Part shown: positions 19,513 to 27,733 of the stretch, piece by piece
Layout: each line of letters starts with the position of its first letter
Position numbering within the stretch: the first letter of the stretch is position 1
Source: CAJBVG01 sp044337515
Lineage (GTDB): Bacteria; Bacteroidota; Bacteroidia; Sphingobacteriales; Sphingobacteriaceae
Length of the DNA stretch: 64,000 nucleotides
Direction of reading: 5' to 3'
Assembly: GCA_044337515.1 (NCBI GenBank)
Contig: JBIINK010000004.1
Location: forward strand, 1-64,000
Translations under genes and position numbers: made by a program
Notes under the pieces: generated by a model
Told to the model about the DNA's origin: nothing
Seen by the model: the letters and a program-made list of their open reading frames with translations, nothing else
Databases searched by the model: none

Positions 19513-19520
19513 ACAAAAGT
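19513..19520 (-). promoter_or_regulatory. Probable -7 element of the TonB-receptor gene
   Basis: Read on the minus strand the sequence is CACTTTTG, one base off TAnnTTTG. The predicted transcript start would be near 19508. That puts the centre of the palindrome at 19544-19559 at roughly -43, a class II activator position. Confidence 0.4.
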
Positions 19521-19543
19521 GAAACATATAATTGGATTAACTC

Positions 19544-19559
19544 CTTGACTTAAGTCAAG
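19544..19559. promoter_or_regulatory. FNR-like operator, perfect 16-bp palindrome
   Basis: CTTGACTTAAGTCAAG is a perfect palindrome with the TTGAx-N4-xTCAA layout of FNR-class sites. It lies 50-65 bp upstream of the TonB-receptor start and downstream of a Crp/Fnr-family gene, so it is a strong candidate operator for that regulator. Confidence 0.6.
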
Positions 19560-19579
19560 AAATCATTACAATTGAATTT

Positions 19580-19595
19580 ATTGATTTGGATCAAT
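19580..19595. promoter_or_regulatory. FNR consensus-type box
   Basis: ATTGATTTGGATCAAT contains TTGAT-N4-ATCAA, identical to the classical FNR half-site arrangement. It touches the stop codon of the Crp/Fnr gene, and its centre is 36 bp from that of the palindrome at 19544-19559. A second site for the same factor is likely. Confidence 0.6.
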
Positions 19596-20170
19596 TAGGA
19601 TAACAAGCGTTTTCTAATTCTGCTAAGCGCTTCGGGAGTAACCCCTAAATAAGAGGCAATTGTGTATTGTGGTACTCTTTGGATAAGATCCGGACGATTC
19701 TTAGAAAAATGAATATAGCGCTCTTTAGGAGATTGAAATAAAAGTGAATTATTTCTAAGTGATATTTGTATAAATAAAAACTCAGCCATTAAACGACCGA
19801 ATTTTTGAAAATTATCTACCTTGCTATAGAAAGATTGAATCGTATCATAATCCAATAGCACTAACTCACAATCTTCAATAGCTTCAATATATAATTTACC
19901 AGGTTGTCTTAATAGGAAACTGCTGTAATCTGATAAATAATCATTCTCAGAAAAGAAAGCCTCCACATATTCTTTTCCGTCTTTAATATGATAACATTTC
20001 AGCAATCCTTTATTACAAAAAGTAACATCATTACAAATATCTCCTTCCGATTGTAATTTTTCTCCTTTTTTCAAATAGACTAATCGCAATGCTGGTTTAA
20101 GCAAATTCCAGTCTTCATCCGATAGTGGGATGAAATTGCTATAGTACTTTTTGATTTGATCAAACTGCAT
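19595..20170 (-). CDS. Crp/Fnr-family transcriptional regulator
   Basis: 191 residues: cyclic-nucleotide-binding-like beta roll (about 10-115), dimer helix (about 118-140) and C-terminal helix-turn-helix. The recognition helix reads TPEALSRIRKRL and so carries E-x-x-S-R, the residues that in FNR contact TTGAT. The four FNR iron-sulphur cysteines are absent at the N-terminus, so oxygen sensing by a [4Fe-4S] cluster is not expected; the signal is unknown. It probably controls the TonB-receptor gene, which is preceded by two TTGAx-N4-xTCAA sites. Confidence 0.88.
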   Translation of the reverse strand: MQFDQIKKYYSNFIPLSDEDWNLLKPALRLVYLKKGEKLQSEGDICNDVTFCNKGLLKCYHIKDGKEYVEAFFSENDYLSDYSSFLLRQPGKLYIEAIEDCELVLLDYDTIQSFYSKVDNFQKFGRLMAEFLFIQISLRNNSLLFQSPKERYIHFSKNRPDLIQRVPQYTIASYLGVTPEALSRIRKRLLS

Positions 20171-20327
20171 TATTGGGTTATTGGGTTATTGGGTTATTGG
20201 GTTATTGGGTTATTGGGTTATTGGGTTATTGGGTTATTGGGTTATTGGGTTATTGGGTTATTGGGTTAAATTTATTTTTTTGAACTCTATCAACCCAATA
20301 ACTTATTAACAAATAACCTAATAACTT
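20171..20327. repeat. 9-bp tandem array plus inverted arm
   Basis: Positions 20171-20267 are an almost perfect tandem array of TTATTGGGT, close to 11 copies. After a T-rich spacer, 20289-20327 carries complementary but degenerate words (aacccaataactt, aacctaataactt). The whole tract can fold back and separates the Crp/Fnr gene from paaZ. Such perfect short-unit arrays are prone to copy-number slippage. Confidence 0.9.
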
Positions 20328-20329
20328 TT

Positions 20330-22378
20330 CTAGGCTTGATTTATTTTCTTCACCATTGTCAAGATTGTAGCAATAGCAACTGTTTCACCAGTTTCATCAT
20401 AAACATCAACTAAAAATTTTACGATACCTTTTGCAACATCATCTTCCGATTTTTTTTCTTGATCAACTTTTTCTTTTACTGTTAAACGGACACCAATTGT
20501 CATCCCAGGATATACTGGTTTCGTAAATCGGCATTCTTCTAAACCATAGTTTAATAATACAGGACCTTTTTTCGCATCAACAAATAAACCTGCAGCAGCT
20601 GATAAAATAAAATAACCATGAGCAACTCTTCCTTCGAAAATTGTACCGTCTAAAGAAGTTGCATCTGTATGTGCATAAAAATGATCCCAACTTACATTTG
20701 AAAAATTCACGATGTCGGCTTCGGTCACTGTTCTCTTTGCAGTAACAACTGTTTCTCCGATTTCAATATCTTCAAAATGTTTGCGGAACACGTGTACATC
20801 TTTTTCTTGTTGATGTCCGCCATATTGATATTGATTTGTTACTGCAGTAAGTGTAGTTGGAGAACCTTGTATAGCGGTACGTTGCATATAATGCATCACT
20901 CCACGTTTACCACCCATTTCTTCACCACCACCTGCTCTACCCGGACCACCGTGTGTAAGTAATGGCATAGGCGAACCGTGTCCAGTACTTTCTTTAGCAC
21001 AAGCAGCATTTAAAATTAAAATACGTCCATGATGAGATGCAGCACCAATCACAAAATCTCTCGCTACTTTATCATCAGCAGTAACAATTGAACATACTAA
21101 TGAACCTTTACCAAGTTTTGTTAATGCAATCGCATCCTCCAATGTATCATATGGTAAGATTGTGCTTACTGGTCCGAAGGCTTCAATATTATGGCAATCG
21201 GTTTTATTAAATGGATCGTTATTTAAAAATAAGATAGGCGACATAAATGCTCCTTTAGTTGCATCTGCACCCATCAATTCTACTTTATCTAAACTACCAA
21301 AAACAATTTCTTGAGATTTCATTAATAGCTTAACATTTTCAATTACATCATGCAATTGATCTTTACCAGCCATTGCTCCCATGCGTACACCTTCTACATT
21401 TGGATCACCAATAGCAGTTTTCGCTAAACGTTTACCAATTTCAATTTGTACATCTTCAACAAAAGCTTTTGGTACAATAATTCTTCGAACTGCTGTACAT
21501 TTTTGTCCAGCTTTAATCGTAATTTCTTTACAAACTTCCTTAACAAATAATTCAAACTCTGGTGTACCAGGTTTTGCGTCTGGCCCTAAAACACTAGCAT
21601 TTAAAGAATCTGCCTCTAAGTTAAAAGGCACCGATTCTGATATAATTCTAGGATGAGCTTTTAATTTCATTCCAGTTGATGCAGAACCTGTAAAAGTCAC
21701 CACATCTTGATTGGTTACTGATTCTAAAATTCCATTTGCTGATCCGCAAATTAATTGCAAAGCCCCTTCTGGTAATATTTTTGATTTTACAATTTCCTTT
21801 ACTACAAATTCGGTAAGGAACGAAGTAACCGTAGCAGGTTTAACCACTGCTGGAACTCCCGCTAAAAAGTTAACAGCAATTTTTTCTAACATACCCCATA
21901 CTGGGAAGTTGTATGCGTTGATATGTATGGCAACGCCTTCTTTAGGAACACAAATATGGTGACCAATAAACGTTCCGTTTTTAGAAAGATTTGCAGCATC
22001 ACCATCTACATAGAAAGTTTCATCGGGGAACTGTCTACGTAAGCTTGCATAGGCGAATAAATTTCCAATTCCACCTTCAATATCAATCCAACTATCGATA
22101 CGAGTTGCACCAGTAGCCCAACTTATTTTATAGAAGTCTTCTTTCTTCGACATTAAGTGCATCGCTAATGCTTTCAACATTCGACCACGTTCATGGAATG
22201 TCATTTTCCTTAATGCTAGTCCACCAACTTTACGAGCATAGTCGAGCATTATTGTAAAATCTAATCCCGAGCTGTCTGCTTCATAAATAGCCTCACCAGT
22301 AATGGAATTATATAATGTAGTTGCCTTACCTGTTCCTTCAACCCATTTACCGGCTGCGTAATTTTGTAATTTTTGCAT
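20330..22378 (-). CDS. paaZ: Bifunctional oxepin-CoA hydrolase / semialdehyde dehydrogenase PaaZ
   Basis: 682 residues. The N-terminal ~515 residues are an aldehyde dehydrogenase with general base Glu255 (NLEADSLNASV) and nucleophile Cys294 (GQKCTAVRR). The C-terminal ~150 residues are a MaoC-like hotdog hydratase with the motif DHFYAHTD and 'VAHGYFILSAAAG'. The two domains open the oxepin-CoA ring and oxidise the resulting aldehyde to 3-oxo-5,6-dehydrosuberyl-CoA in phenylacetate breakdown. Domain order and length match PaaZ. It lies 15 bp downstream of a YciI-like gene. Confidence 0.95.
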   Translation of the reverse strand: MQKLQNYAAGKWVEGTGKATTLYNSITGEAIYEADSSGLDFTIMLDYARKVGGLALRKMTFHERGRMLKALAMHLMSKKEDFYKISWATGATRIDSWIDIEGGIGNLFAYASLRRQFPDETFYVDGDAANLSKNGTFIGHHICVPKEGVAIHINAYNFPVWGMLEKIAVNFLAGVPAVVKPATVTSFLTEFVVKEIVKSKILPEGALQLICGSANGILESVTNQDVVTFTGSASTGMKLKAHPRIISESVPFNLEADSLNASVLGPDAKPGTPEFELFVKEVCKEITIKAGQKCTAVRRIIVPKAFVEDVQIEIGKRLAKTAIGDPNVEGVRMGAMAGKDQLHDVIENVKLLMKSQEIVFGSLDKVELMGADATKGAFMSPILFLNNDPFNKTDCHNIEAFGPVSTILPYDTLEDAIALTKLGKGSLVCSIVTADDKVARDFVIGAASHHGRILILNAACAKESTGHGSPMPLLTHGGPGRAGGGEEMGGKRGVMHYMQRTAIQGSPTTLTAVTNQYQYGGHQQEKDVHVFRKHFEDIEIGETVVTAKRTVTEADIVNFSNVSWDHFYAHTDATSLDGTIFEGRVAHGYFILSAAAGLFVDAKKGPVLLNYGLEECRFTKPVYPGMTIGVRLTVKEKVDQEKKSEDDVAKGIVKFLVDVYDETGETVAIATILTMVKKINQA

Positions 22379-22393
22379 AATTTTAAATTGATA

Positions 22394-22813
22394 TTATGGT
22401 AATGTTACTGCTCCACTTTTAGTATACCAGAGGTGATATTCTGCAATTAGTCTACCCGCTTTTATAGCAGGATCTTCTTCTACTCTAGCTTTCGCTTCTT
22501 CGATTTGATCTTGAGACATAATCAATATTCCTTTTATTTTGCTTTCATCTAGAAATGGTCCTGCCATTATCAGCATCCCTTCTTGATACATTCTTGTTAA
22601 ATGTTCTAAGTGTTCTTTTTGAATTTTTTCTACTTCAGTTGTGCTTTGTTTTCTGTTTGGCCCTTCTTTCAGAAAAACCATTACATAGGTTTTCATTTCG
22701 CCTTCATCTACCTTCTCATTATCGCGAGTTGGTCGGCCAGCAGTTATTACTTGTGCATTAGAAGTACTAGCAATACTTAATAAAACAATGACTAATAGAA
22801 TTATTTTTTTCAT
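22394..22813 (-). CDS. Exported YciI-like protein
   Basis: 139 residues with a signal peptide (ends TSNAQ), then a YciI-type ferredoxin-like domain ('MVFLKEGPNRK ... HLEHLTRMYQEGMLIMAGPF'). The family's catalytic-looking His and Asp (HLEHL, GPFLDE) are present. YciI proteins are normally cytoplasmic, so an exported one inside a phenylacetate gene cluster is unusual. Function is unknown. It is 1 bp from paaY and 15 bp from paaZ, consistent with one transcript. Confidence 0.75.
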   Translation of the reverse strand: MKKIILLVIVLLSIASTSNAQVITAGRPTRDNEKVDEGEMKTYVMVFLKEGPNRKQSTTEVEKIQKEHLEHLTRMYQEGMLIMAGPFLDESKIKGILIMSQDQIEEAKARVEEDPAIKAGRLIAEYHLWYTKSGAVTLP

Positions 22814-22814
22814 C

Positions 22815-23405
22815 TTATTTGTTTTTCTTCCAAGTTAAATATACATCTTGTTGTTGTGGTCGGTCTTGTTCTTCTTCCCTTAATGGTTCACATTCCTTCA
22901 AGCTCTCAGTACAATCTTTTGGTAATTGTTGATATAATGATGTTCCTTTAGTTTTCCAATCAATCATTGTATCGCTTACATCTTTTATAATTTTAGCGGG
23001 ATTTCCAACAACAACTTTTCTGTTGGGAAAAATTGTTTCTGCTGGAACAAATGTCAATGCGCCAATAATACATTCATCTCCAATTACTACATCATCCATA
23101 ATTACTGAATTCATACCAATCATAGCATTTCTTCCAATAGTAGCACCATGGATTATTGCACCATGACCAATATGCGCTGATTCTTTTAGAAGCACTGTAG
23201 TTCCTGGAAACATATGGATGGTACAATTCTCTTGAACATTACATCCATCTTCAATAATTATTTTACCCCAATCACCACGTATCGCAGCACCTGGACCTAT
23301 GTAAACATTCTTTCCAATAATTACATTACCGGTTACTGCTGCTTGTGGATGAACAAAAGCAGATTCATGTATTACGGGTTTGTATCCTTGAAATTCGTAA
23401 ATCAT
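22815..23405 (-). CDS. paaY: PaaY-like hexapeptide-repeat thioesterase / gamma carbonic anhydrase
   Basis: 196 residues from the ATG at 23405 (MIYEFQGYKPVIHES). The longer upstream frame only translates the repeat tract and is rejected. Left-handed beta-helix hexapeptide repeats run from about residue 12 to 150, with metal-binding histidines in 'ENCTIHMFPG' and 'ESAHIGHGAIIHGATIG'. In paa clusters PaaY is a thioesterase that removes stalled CoA by-products. The fold is shared with gamma carbonic anhydrases, so the assignment leans on context: it is flanked by paaZ and paaJ. Confidence 0.88.
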   Translation of the reverse strand: MIYEFQGYKPVIHESAFVHPQAAVTGNVIIGKNVYIGPGAAIRGDWGKIIIEDGCNVQENCTIHMFPGTTVLLKESAHIGHGAIIHGATIGRNAMIGMNSVIMDDVVIGDECIIGALTFVPAETIFPNRKVVVGNPAKIIKDVSDTMIDWKTKGTSLYQQLPKDCTESLKECEPLREEEQDRPQQQDVYLTWKKNK

Positions 23406-23407
23406 AA

Positions 23408-23505
23408 TTTTGAGTAGTGAGTAGTGAGTAATGAGTAATGAGTAATTGTACAATTATTAAATTAAATAATTTCCTATTACTCATTACCCACTACCCACTA
23501 CACTT
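23408..23505. repeat. Inverted word repeat (gagtagtgagtaat family)
   Basis: The left arm 23411-23446 is built of tgagtagtgag and taatgag words. The right arm 23475-23502 carries the complement (attactcattacccactaccc). It forms a long imperfect hairpin between paaJ and paaY and reaches to within a few bases of both genes. The same vocabulary recurs at 16192, 31456, 34488 and 53890. Confidence 0.8.
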
Positions 23506-23506
23506 T

Positions 23507-24712
23507 TTAAACTTTTTCTATTATCACTGCAAAACCTTGTCCAACACCAATACACATGGTAACTAAAGCATATCTTTTATTTTGCTCCTGTAATTCTATT
23601 GCTGCAGAAAGCAAAATTCTAGCACCCGACATTCCGAGTGGGTGGCCTAGTGCAATTGCACCGCCATTAGGATTAATACGAGCATCATCATCTTTTAAAC
23701 CCCATGAACGAATGCAGGCTAAGCTTTGTGCAGCGAAGGCTTCATTGAGCTCTATAAGGTCAATATCGTTCATTGTTAATCCTGCTTTCGCTAAAGCCTT
23801 GTTCGCCGCTTCTACCGGACCAATTCCCATGATGCGAGGTTCAACACCTGCAGCACCCATCGATACGATACGAGCTAATGGTTTTAAATTATTTTTCTTT
23901 AGGCCTTCATCAGATGCAAATAATATTGCTGCCGCACCATCATTTAAACCCGAAGCATTACCTGCTGTAACTGTTCCATCTTTTCTAAACGCTGCTCGTA
24001 AATTACAAAGTCCTTCTAACGTTGTATTAGGTTTAATAAACTCATCGTTCGCAAAAATAATTGCATCCCCTTTCTTTTGAGGAATTGTTACTGGAGAAAT
24101 TTCTTTAGCAAATCTACCACGTTCTCTAGCAGCAGTTGCTTTTTGTTGCGAACGCAATGCAAATGCATCTTGATCTGCACGAGAAATATTATGTATATCA
24201 ACTAAATTTTCAGCTGTTTCACCCATGGCATCTACGCCAAATTTTTCCTTCATTTTGGGATTGATAAATCTCCATCCAAAACTTGTATCATGCATTTCAA
24301 CATCTTTACCAAATGGAGTTGAAGCTTTCGACATCACCCAAGGGCCACGTGTCATTTGCTCTACGCCACCAGCAATCATTAGGTCTGCATCGCCTACCAT
24401 AATATGACGAGCTGCATCCATAGAAGCTGATAATCCTGATGCACATAAACGATTTACCGTTACACCTGGCACTTCGTGTGGTAAACCTGCAAGTAAACTT
24501 GACATACGTGCCACATTTCTATTATCTTCACCTGCTTGATTTGCACAACCTAAAATAACATCACCAACTTCTTTGTAGTTTACATCTGGAAATTTTTCCA
24601 TAAGCGACTTTAATACATGTGCTGCTAAATCATCTGCTCGCACAGGCGATAATGTTCCAGTGAAACTTCCTATAGGAGTTCTTACTCCACCAACTATGAA
24701 TACGTCTTTCAT
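23507..24712 (-). CDS. paaJ: Acetyl-CoA acyltransferase (3-oxoadipyl-CoA thiolase type)
   Basis: 401 residues from the ATG at 24712; an alternative TTG at 24721 would overlap paaI. The thiolase nucleophile Cys is in VNRLCASGLSASMD, with active-site His in NPNGGAIALGHPLGMSG and the second Cys in VTMCIGVGQGFA. It is expected to cleave 3-oxoadipyl-CoA and 3-oxo-5,6-dehydrosuberyl-CoA at the end of phenylacetate breakdown. The thiolase family is broad, so the paaJ name rests on position among paa genes. Confidence 0.92.
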   Translation of the reverse strand: MKDVFIVGGVRTPIGSFTGTLSPVRADDLAAHVLKSLMEKFPDVNYKEVGDVILGCANQAGEDNRNVARMSSLLAGLPHEVPGVTVNRLCASGLSASMDAARHIMVGDADLMIAGGVEQMTRGPWVMSKASTPFGKDVEMHDTSFGWRFINPKMKEKFGVDAMGETAENLVDIHNISRADQDAFALRSQQKATAARERGRFAKEISPVTIPQKKGDAIIFANDEFIKPNTTLEGLCNLRAAFRKDGTVTAGNASGLNDGAAAILFASDEGLKKNNLKPLARIVSMGAAGVEPRIMGIGPVEAANKALAKAGLTMNDIDLIELNEAFAAQSLACIRSWGLKDDDARINPNGGAIALGHPLGMSGARILLSAAIELQEQNKRYALVTMCIGVGQGFAVIIEKV

Positions 24713-24714
24713 AT

Positions 24715-25122
24715 TTACCAATTTTTATCACTTCTATAAACCGTACCCTTAAACAATGCGACTACTTTGTCGTCTTGATTTAATACAGTAATATCATATA
24801 CCCCAATTTTATTCGACAATGATCGCTCAACTGTTTTTGTCGTTAATACATCACCTTCTTTACATGATAATGTATGGGAAATTGAGGTTTCAATCGACAT
24901 GCTTTTTCTACCATAAGCATTACTAGCAAATGCTAATGCGCTATCGGCTAAAGAAAAAGAAATACCACCATGCAATACATCAAATCCATTTAACATTTCC
25001 TTACGAATTATCATTCTTAGAGTAGAAATACCTTCTCCTATTTCGATTACTTCAATACCCAACCATTTGCTAAATGCATCGTTATCGAACATTTTATGAA
25101 CAATTTCTTCCGCTTTACTCAT
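24715..25122 (-). CDS. paaI: Hotdog thioesterase PaaI
   Basis: 135 residues, single hotdog domain. The PaaI-type motif 'NGFDVLHGGISFSLADSALAFASNAYG' includes the HGG turn and catalytic Asp. PaaI hydrolyses aryl-CoA intermediates to recycle CoA. It starts by overlapping the last 8 bp of the upstream ORF6N gene and ends 2 bp before paaJ, so all three are probably translated from one message. Confidence 0.92.
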   Translation of the reverse strand: MSKAEEIVHKMFDNDAFSKWLGIEVIEIGEGISTLRMIIRKEMLNGFDVLHGGISFSLADSALAFASNAYGRKSMSIETSISHTLSCKEGDVLTTKTVERSLSNKIGVYDITVLNQDDKVVALFKGTVYRSDKNW

Positions 25123-25627
25123 TTTTATTTTTTAACGTATAACCAATTGGTACTCGTTCTTTTTCTTCCTTTATAAATTGCTTCAGAAGATTAAAAACTA
25201 TCGAAAATTTCTTGTCGAATTTATCTTCTAACTCAATTACTTTTTCACTTAATTCTTTATATCCTTCAATAAATCGTCTCATTTTTACAAAAGCTCTCAT
25301 TATTGAAATATTTACTTGTATCGCTTTTTCAGAACGTAATACACTTGATAGCATTGCAATCCCCTGCTCTGTAAATGCAAAAGGCAAATAACGATCTCCA
25401 CCATGTAAACTTGAGGTCACAAAATGTGACCTCAAGTTTTTGTGCTCATTATCAGTTAGTTCAAACATAAAATCAGAAGGGAATCTTTCAATATTTCTCC
25501 TTACTGCTTGTTTTAGAACTTTTGTATCGACTTCAAATAACGATGCAATATCTTTATCCAACATCACTTTTTCTCCACGAATAAAATATATTCGTTCTAA
25601 GATATTATTTATTTCAACCTCACTCAT
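25115..25627 (-). CDS. ORF6N-domain DNA-binding protein
   Basis: 170 residues. The ORF6N domain occupies residues about 7-100, with the conserved core 'IYFIRGEKVMLDKDIASLFEVDTKVLKQAVRRNIERFPSDFMF', the 'LRSHFVTSSLHGG' segment and 'PFAFTEQGIAMLSSVLRS'. The tail is a charged helix. ORF6N/KilA-N type domains are common in phages and plasmids, where they bind nucleic acid. Here the gene lies inside the paa operon, between paaI (8 bp overlap) and paaH (72 bp). No other phage gene is near. It could be a domesticated regulator or a solitary mobile gene. Confidence 0.88.
   Translation of the reverse strand: MSEVEINNILERIYFIRGEKVMLDKDIASLFEVDTKVLKQAVRRNIERFPSDFMFELTDNEHKNLRSHFVTSSLHGGDRYLPFAFTEQGIAMLSSVLRSEKAIQVNISIMRAFVKMRRFIEGYKELSEKVIELEDKFDKKFSIVFNLLKQFIKEEKERVPIGYTLKNKNE
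25407..25439. repeat. Perfect 15-bp hairpin inside the ORF6N gene
   Basis: AAACTTGAGGTCACA at 25407-25421 is the exact reverse complement of 25425-25439, with a 3-nt loop. It lies wholly within coding sequence, over the codons for the conserved KNLRSHFVTSSL segment. It may be an operator for the ORF6N protein itself or an RNA structure; either is inference. Confidence 0.8.
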
Positions 25628-25699
25628 TGTATCTGTTTTTATTTATACAATGAAGCGAAATATTTATTAAAATTTCAACTGCATAAATGCATGTTTTTT

Positions 25700-26863
25700 T
25701 TAATAAAAGTGTTTCTTCTCTCTAACCATGTGTTTTAATAACACTGAAGGACGATAACGATCTTCCTCATAAGTTGCCATCAAACTTTCTAATTCTTCTA
25801 AAACAGAACCTAATCCAATTTCATCTGCCCAAGCTAAAAGTCCTTTCGGATAATTCACTCCTTTAGTCATTGCTAAATCAATATCTTCTTTTGATGCAAT
25901 ATTTAAATACAATGTATCAATTGCTTCATTGATGAGCATTGCAATAATTCTATTGAAAATATAATTACCCAATTCATCATCTTCTGTAGGTTCAACTTTA
26001 ATTGCACCCTCACGATAGTCATAAAAACCAATACCCGATTTCTTTCCAAATCGTTTTGCTTCGTATAATCTTTTTTGAGTAAGTGATGGTTTAAATCTAG
26101 GGTCATAAAATAATTGCTCCCAAACGGTTTCAGTTACTTTATAATTTACATCATGACCAATAAAATCCATCAATTCAAATGGGCCCATTTTAAATCCACC
26201 GAATTTCTTCATAGCCCAATCTATTGTTACAACATCTGCTATACCTTCCTCGTACATTCTAATGGCTTCACCATAAAATGAACGTGCTACACGATTAACA
26301 ATAAAACCTGGAGTATCTTTACAAACAACAACTGTTTTCCCCCAACTTTGTATTAGAGCGATTGCAATTTCTGTAACTGAACTATCTGTTTGTAATGCTG
26401 GAATCACTTCTACTAGCGGCATAATATTCGCTGGATTAAAAAAGTGAATGCCAATAAAACGTTCGGGTTTATTACAAATAGAGGCCATTGAAGCAATAGA
26501 CAGTGATGATGTATTACTAGCAAGGATGCATTTGTCGCTTACTATACTTTCTAAAGCGGAAAAAACTTCTTGTTTAACACTTATGTCTTCTACAATCGCT
26601 TCAATAATTAAATCGCAAGTATTTAACTTTTCTATACTCGATTGAAAGATGACATTTTTTAAAGCAAGATTATATTTATCTTCTGTGCACTTCCCTTTTT
26701 CTACTAATTTCTGAAGAGAAACTCGCATGTTACTCGCAGCAGATTGAGCAGCCACAGGGTTTGCGTCGTATACATGAACCTCATGCCCAGCTAATGCTGC
26801 TACTTGTGCAATACCACTTCCCATCGCACCAGAACCAATTACACCAATTTTAAATAATTCCAT
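25700..26863 (-). CDS. paaH: 3-hydroxyacyl-CoA dehydrogenase (PaaH type)
   Basis: 387 residues from the ATG at 26863 (MELFKIGVIGSGAMGSGIAQ); the longer frame overlaps paaG. The Rossmann GxGxMGxGIA motif is followed by 'ASNTSSLSIASMAS' and 'IGIHFFNPANIMPLVEVI' with the catalytic His, then a duplicated C-terminal helical domain. It should oxidise 3-hydroxyadipyl-CoA to 3-oxoadipyl-CoA with NAD. It follows paaG by 1 bp. Confidence 0.93.
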   Translation of the reverse strand: MELFKIGVIGSGAMGSGIAQVAALAGHEVHVYDANPVAAQSAASNMRVSLQKLVEKGKCTEDKYNLALKNVIFQSSIEKLNTCDLIIEAIVEDISVKQEVFSALESIVSDKCILASNTSSLSIASMASICNKPERFIGIHFFNPANIMPLVEVIPALQTDSSVTEIAIALIQSWGKTVVVCKDTPGFIVNRVARSFYGEAIRMYEEGIADVVTIDWAMKKFGGFKMGPFELMDFIGHDVNYKVTETVWEQLFYDPRFKPSLTQKRLYEAKRFGKKSGIGFYDYREGAIKVEPTEDDELGNYIFNRIIAMLINEAIDTLYLNIASKEDIDLAMTKGVNYPKGLLAWADEIGLGSVLEELESLMATYEEDRYRPSVLLKHMVREKKHFY

Positions 26864-26864
26864 A

Positions 26865-27641
26865 TTATTCTCCTTTAAATACTGGTTTTCTTTTTTCAAG
26901 AAATGCATTTATTCCTTCTTGATTATCATAAGTACTTGCGGCTTTCGATTGCAATTCTTCTTCAATCTCTAACTGATCATCTAAGTTATTAAACAATGAC
27001 TCATTCAAAGCGCGTTTGGTTAAACCAAAACCTTTAGTAGGCATATTTGATAAACGTGTAGTGATTTCAAGTGCATCAGTAATTAAACTTTCCGCAGAAG
27101 AAACTTTATAAACCATACCATATTGCAAAGCTTGTTCTGCGGTAACTTTATCTGCTAAAAACATCATAGCAGTTGCACGTTGTAATCCTACTAAACGTGG
27201 TAAGAAAAATGTTCCTCCGCTATCTGGTATTAAACCAATATTTGAGAATGATTGTATGAAGGATGCTTTATCACTAGCAATTACAATATCGCAGCATAAA
27301 GCAATATTAGCACCTGCACCAGCAGCTACACCATTCACTGCACATATAATTGGTTTTTCTATATTTCTAATTCTTTTAACAATCGGATTGTAATGCTCAC
27401 GAACAATTGTATCAATTGTTGGAGCATCGTCAGCAATAGCTTCTGCTAAGTCCTGACCTGCACAAAATGCTCTACCCTCACCTGTAATCAATATCGCTCG
27501 AACATTTGCATCGTTCTCACACTCATCTAAACAAGCTTGTAATTCCAAAGCCATTTCTCTATTGAAACTATTCAATACTTCAGGTCTGTTCAAGGTAATA
27601 ACTGCTAAGTTTTCCTTTTTCTCAAAAATGATTGTTGACAT
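26865..27641 (-). CDS. paaG: Ring-1,2-epoxyphenylacetyl-CoA isomerase (PaaG type)
   Basis: 258-residue crotonase. 'EGRAFCAGQDLAEA' is the PaaG-like oxyanion segment, followed by 'VNGVAAGAGANIALCCDIVIAS' and 'IGLIPDSGGTFFLPRLVG'. PaaG converts the ring epoxide to oxepin-CoA. The FCAGQDL form and the position directly upstream of paaH favour PaaG over PaaF. All oxyanion glycines are intact. Confidence 0.9.
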   Translation of the reverse strand: MSTIIFEKKENLAVITLNRPEVLNSFNREMALELQACLDECENDANVRAILITGEGRAFCAGQDLAEAIADDAPTIDTIVREHYNPIVKRIRNIEKPIICAVNGVAAGAGANIALCCDIVIASDKASFIQSFSNIGLIPDSGGTFFLPRLVGLQRATAMMFLADKVTAEQALQYGMVYKVSSAESLITDALEITTRLSNMPTKGFGLTKRALNESLFNNLDDQLEIEEELQSKAASTYDNQEGINAFLEKRKPVFKGE

Positions 27642-27650
27642 ACACTTTAG

Positions 27651-27732
27651 TTGTGAGTTGTGAGTTGTGAATTGTGAATTGTGAGTTAAAGAATTTAAAA
27701 CTTACAATTTAAAACTTACAACTTAAAATTTA
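27651..27732. repeat. Inverted word repeat (gttgtgagttgtgaa family)
   Basis: The left arm is tandem 'ttgtgagttgtgaat' words. The right arm carries 'aaaacttacaactt' words; the arms complement imperfectly. It divides the paaDCBA block from paaG and may act as an intra-cluster terminator or processing hairpin. Confidence 0.7.
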
Positions 27733-27733
27733 T

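Noticed and set aside
25115..25627. Prophage around the ORF6N gene
   Set aside because: No integrase, structural or lysis genes nearby; all neighbours are paa genes.
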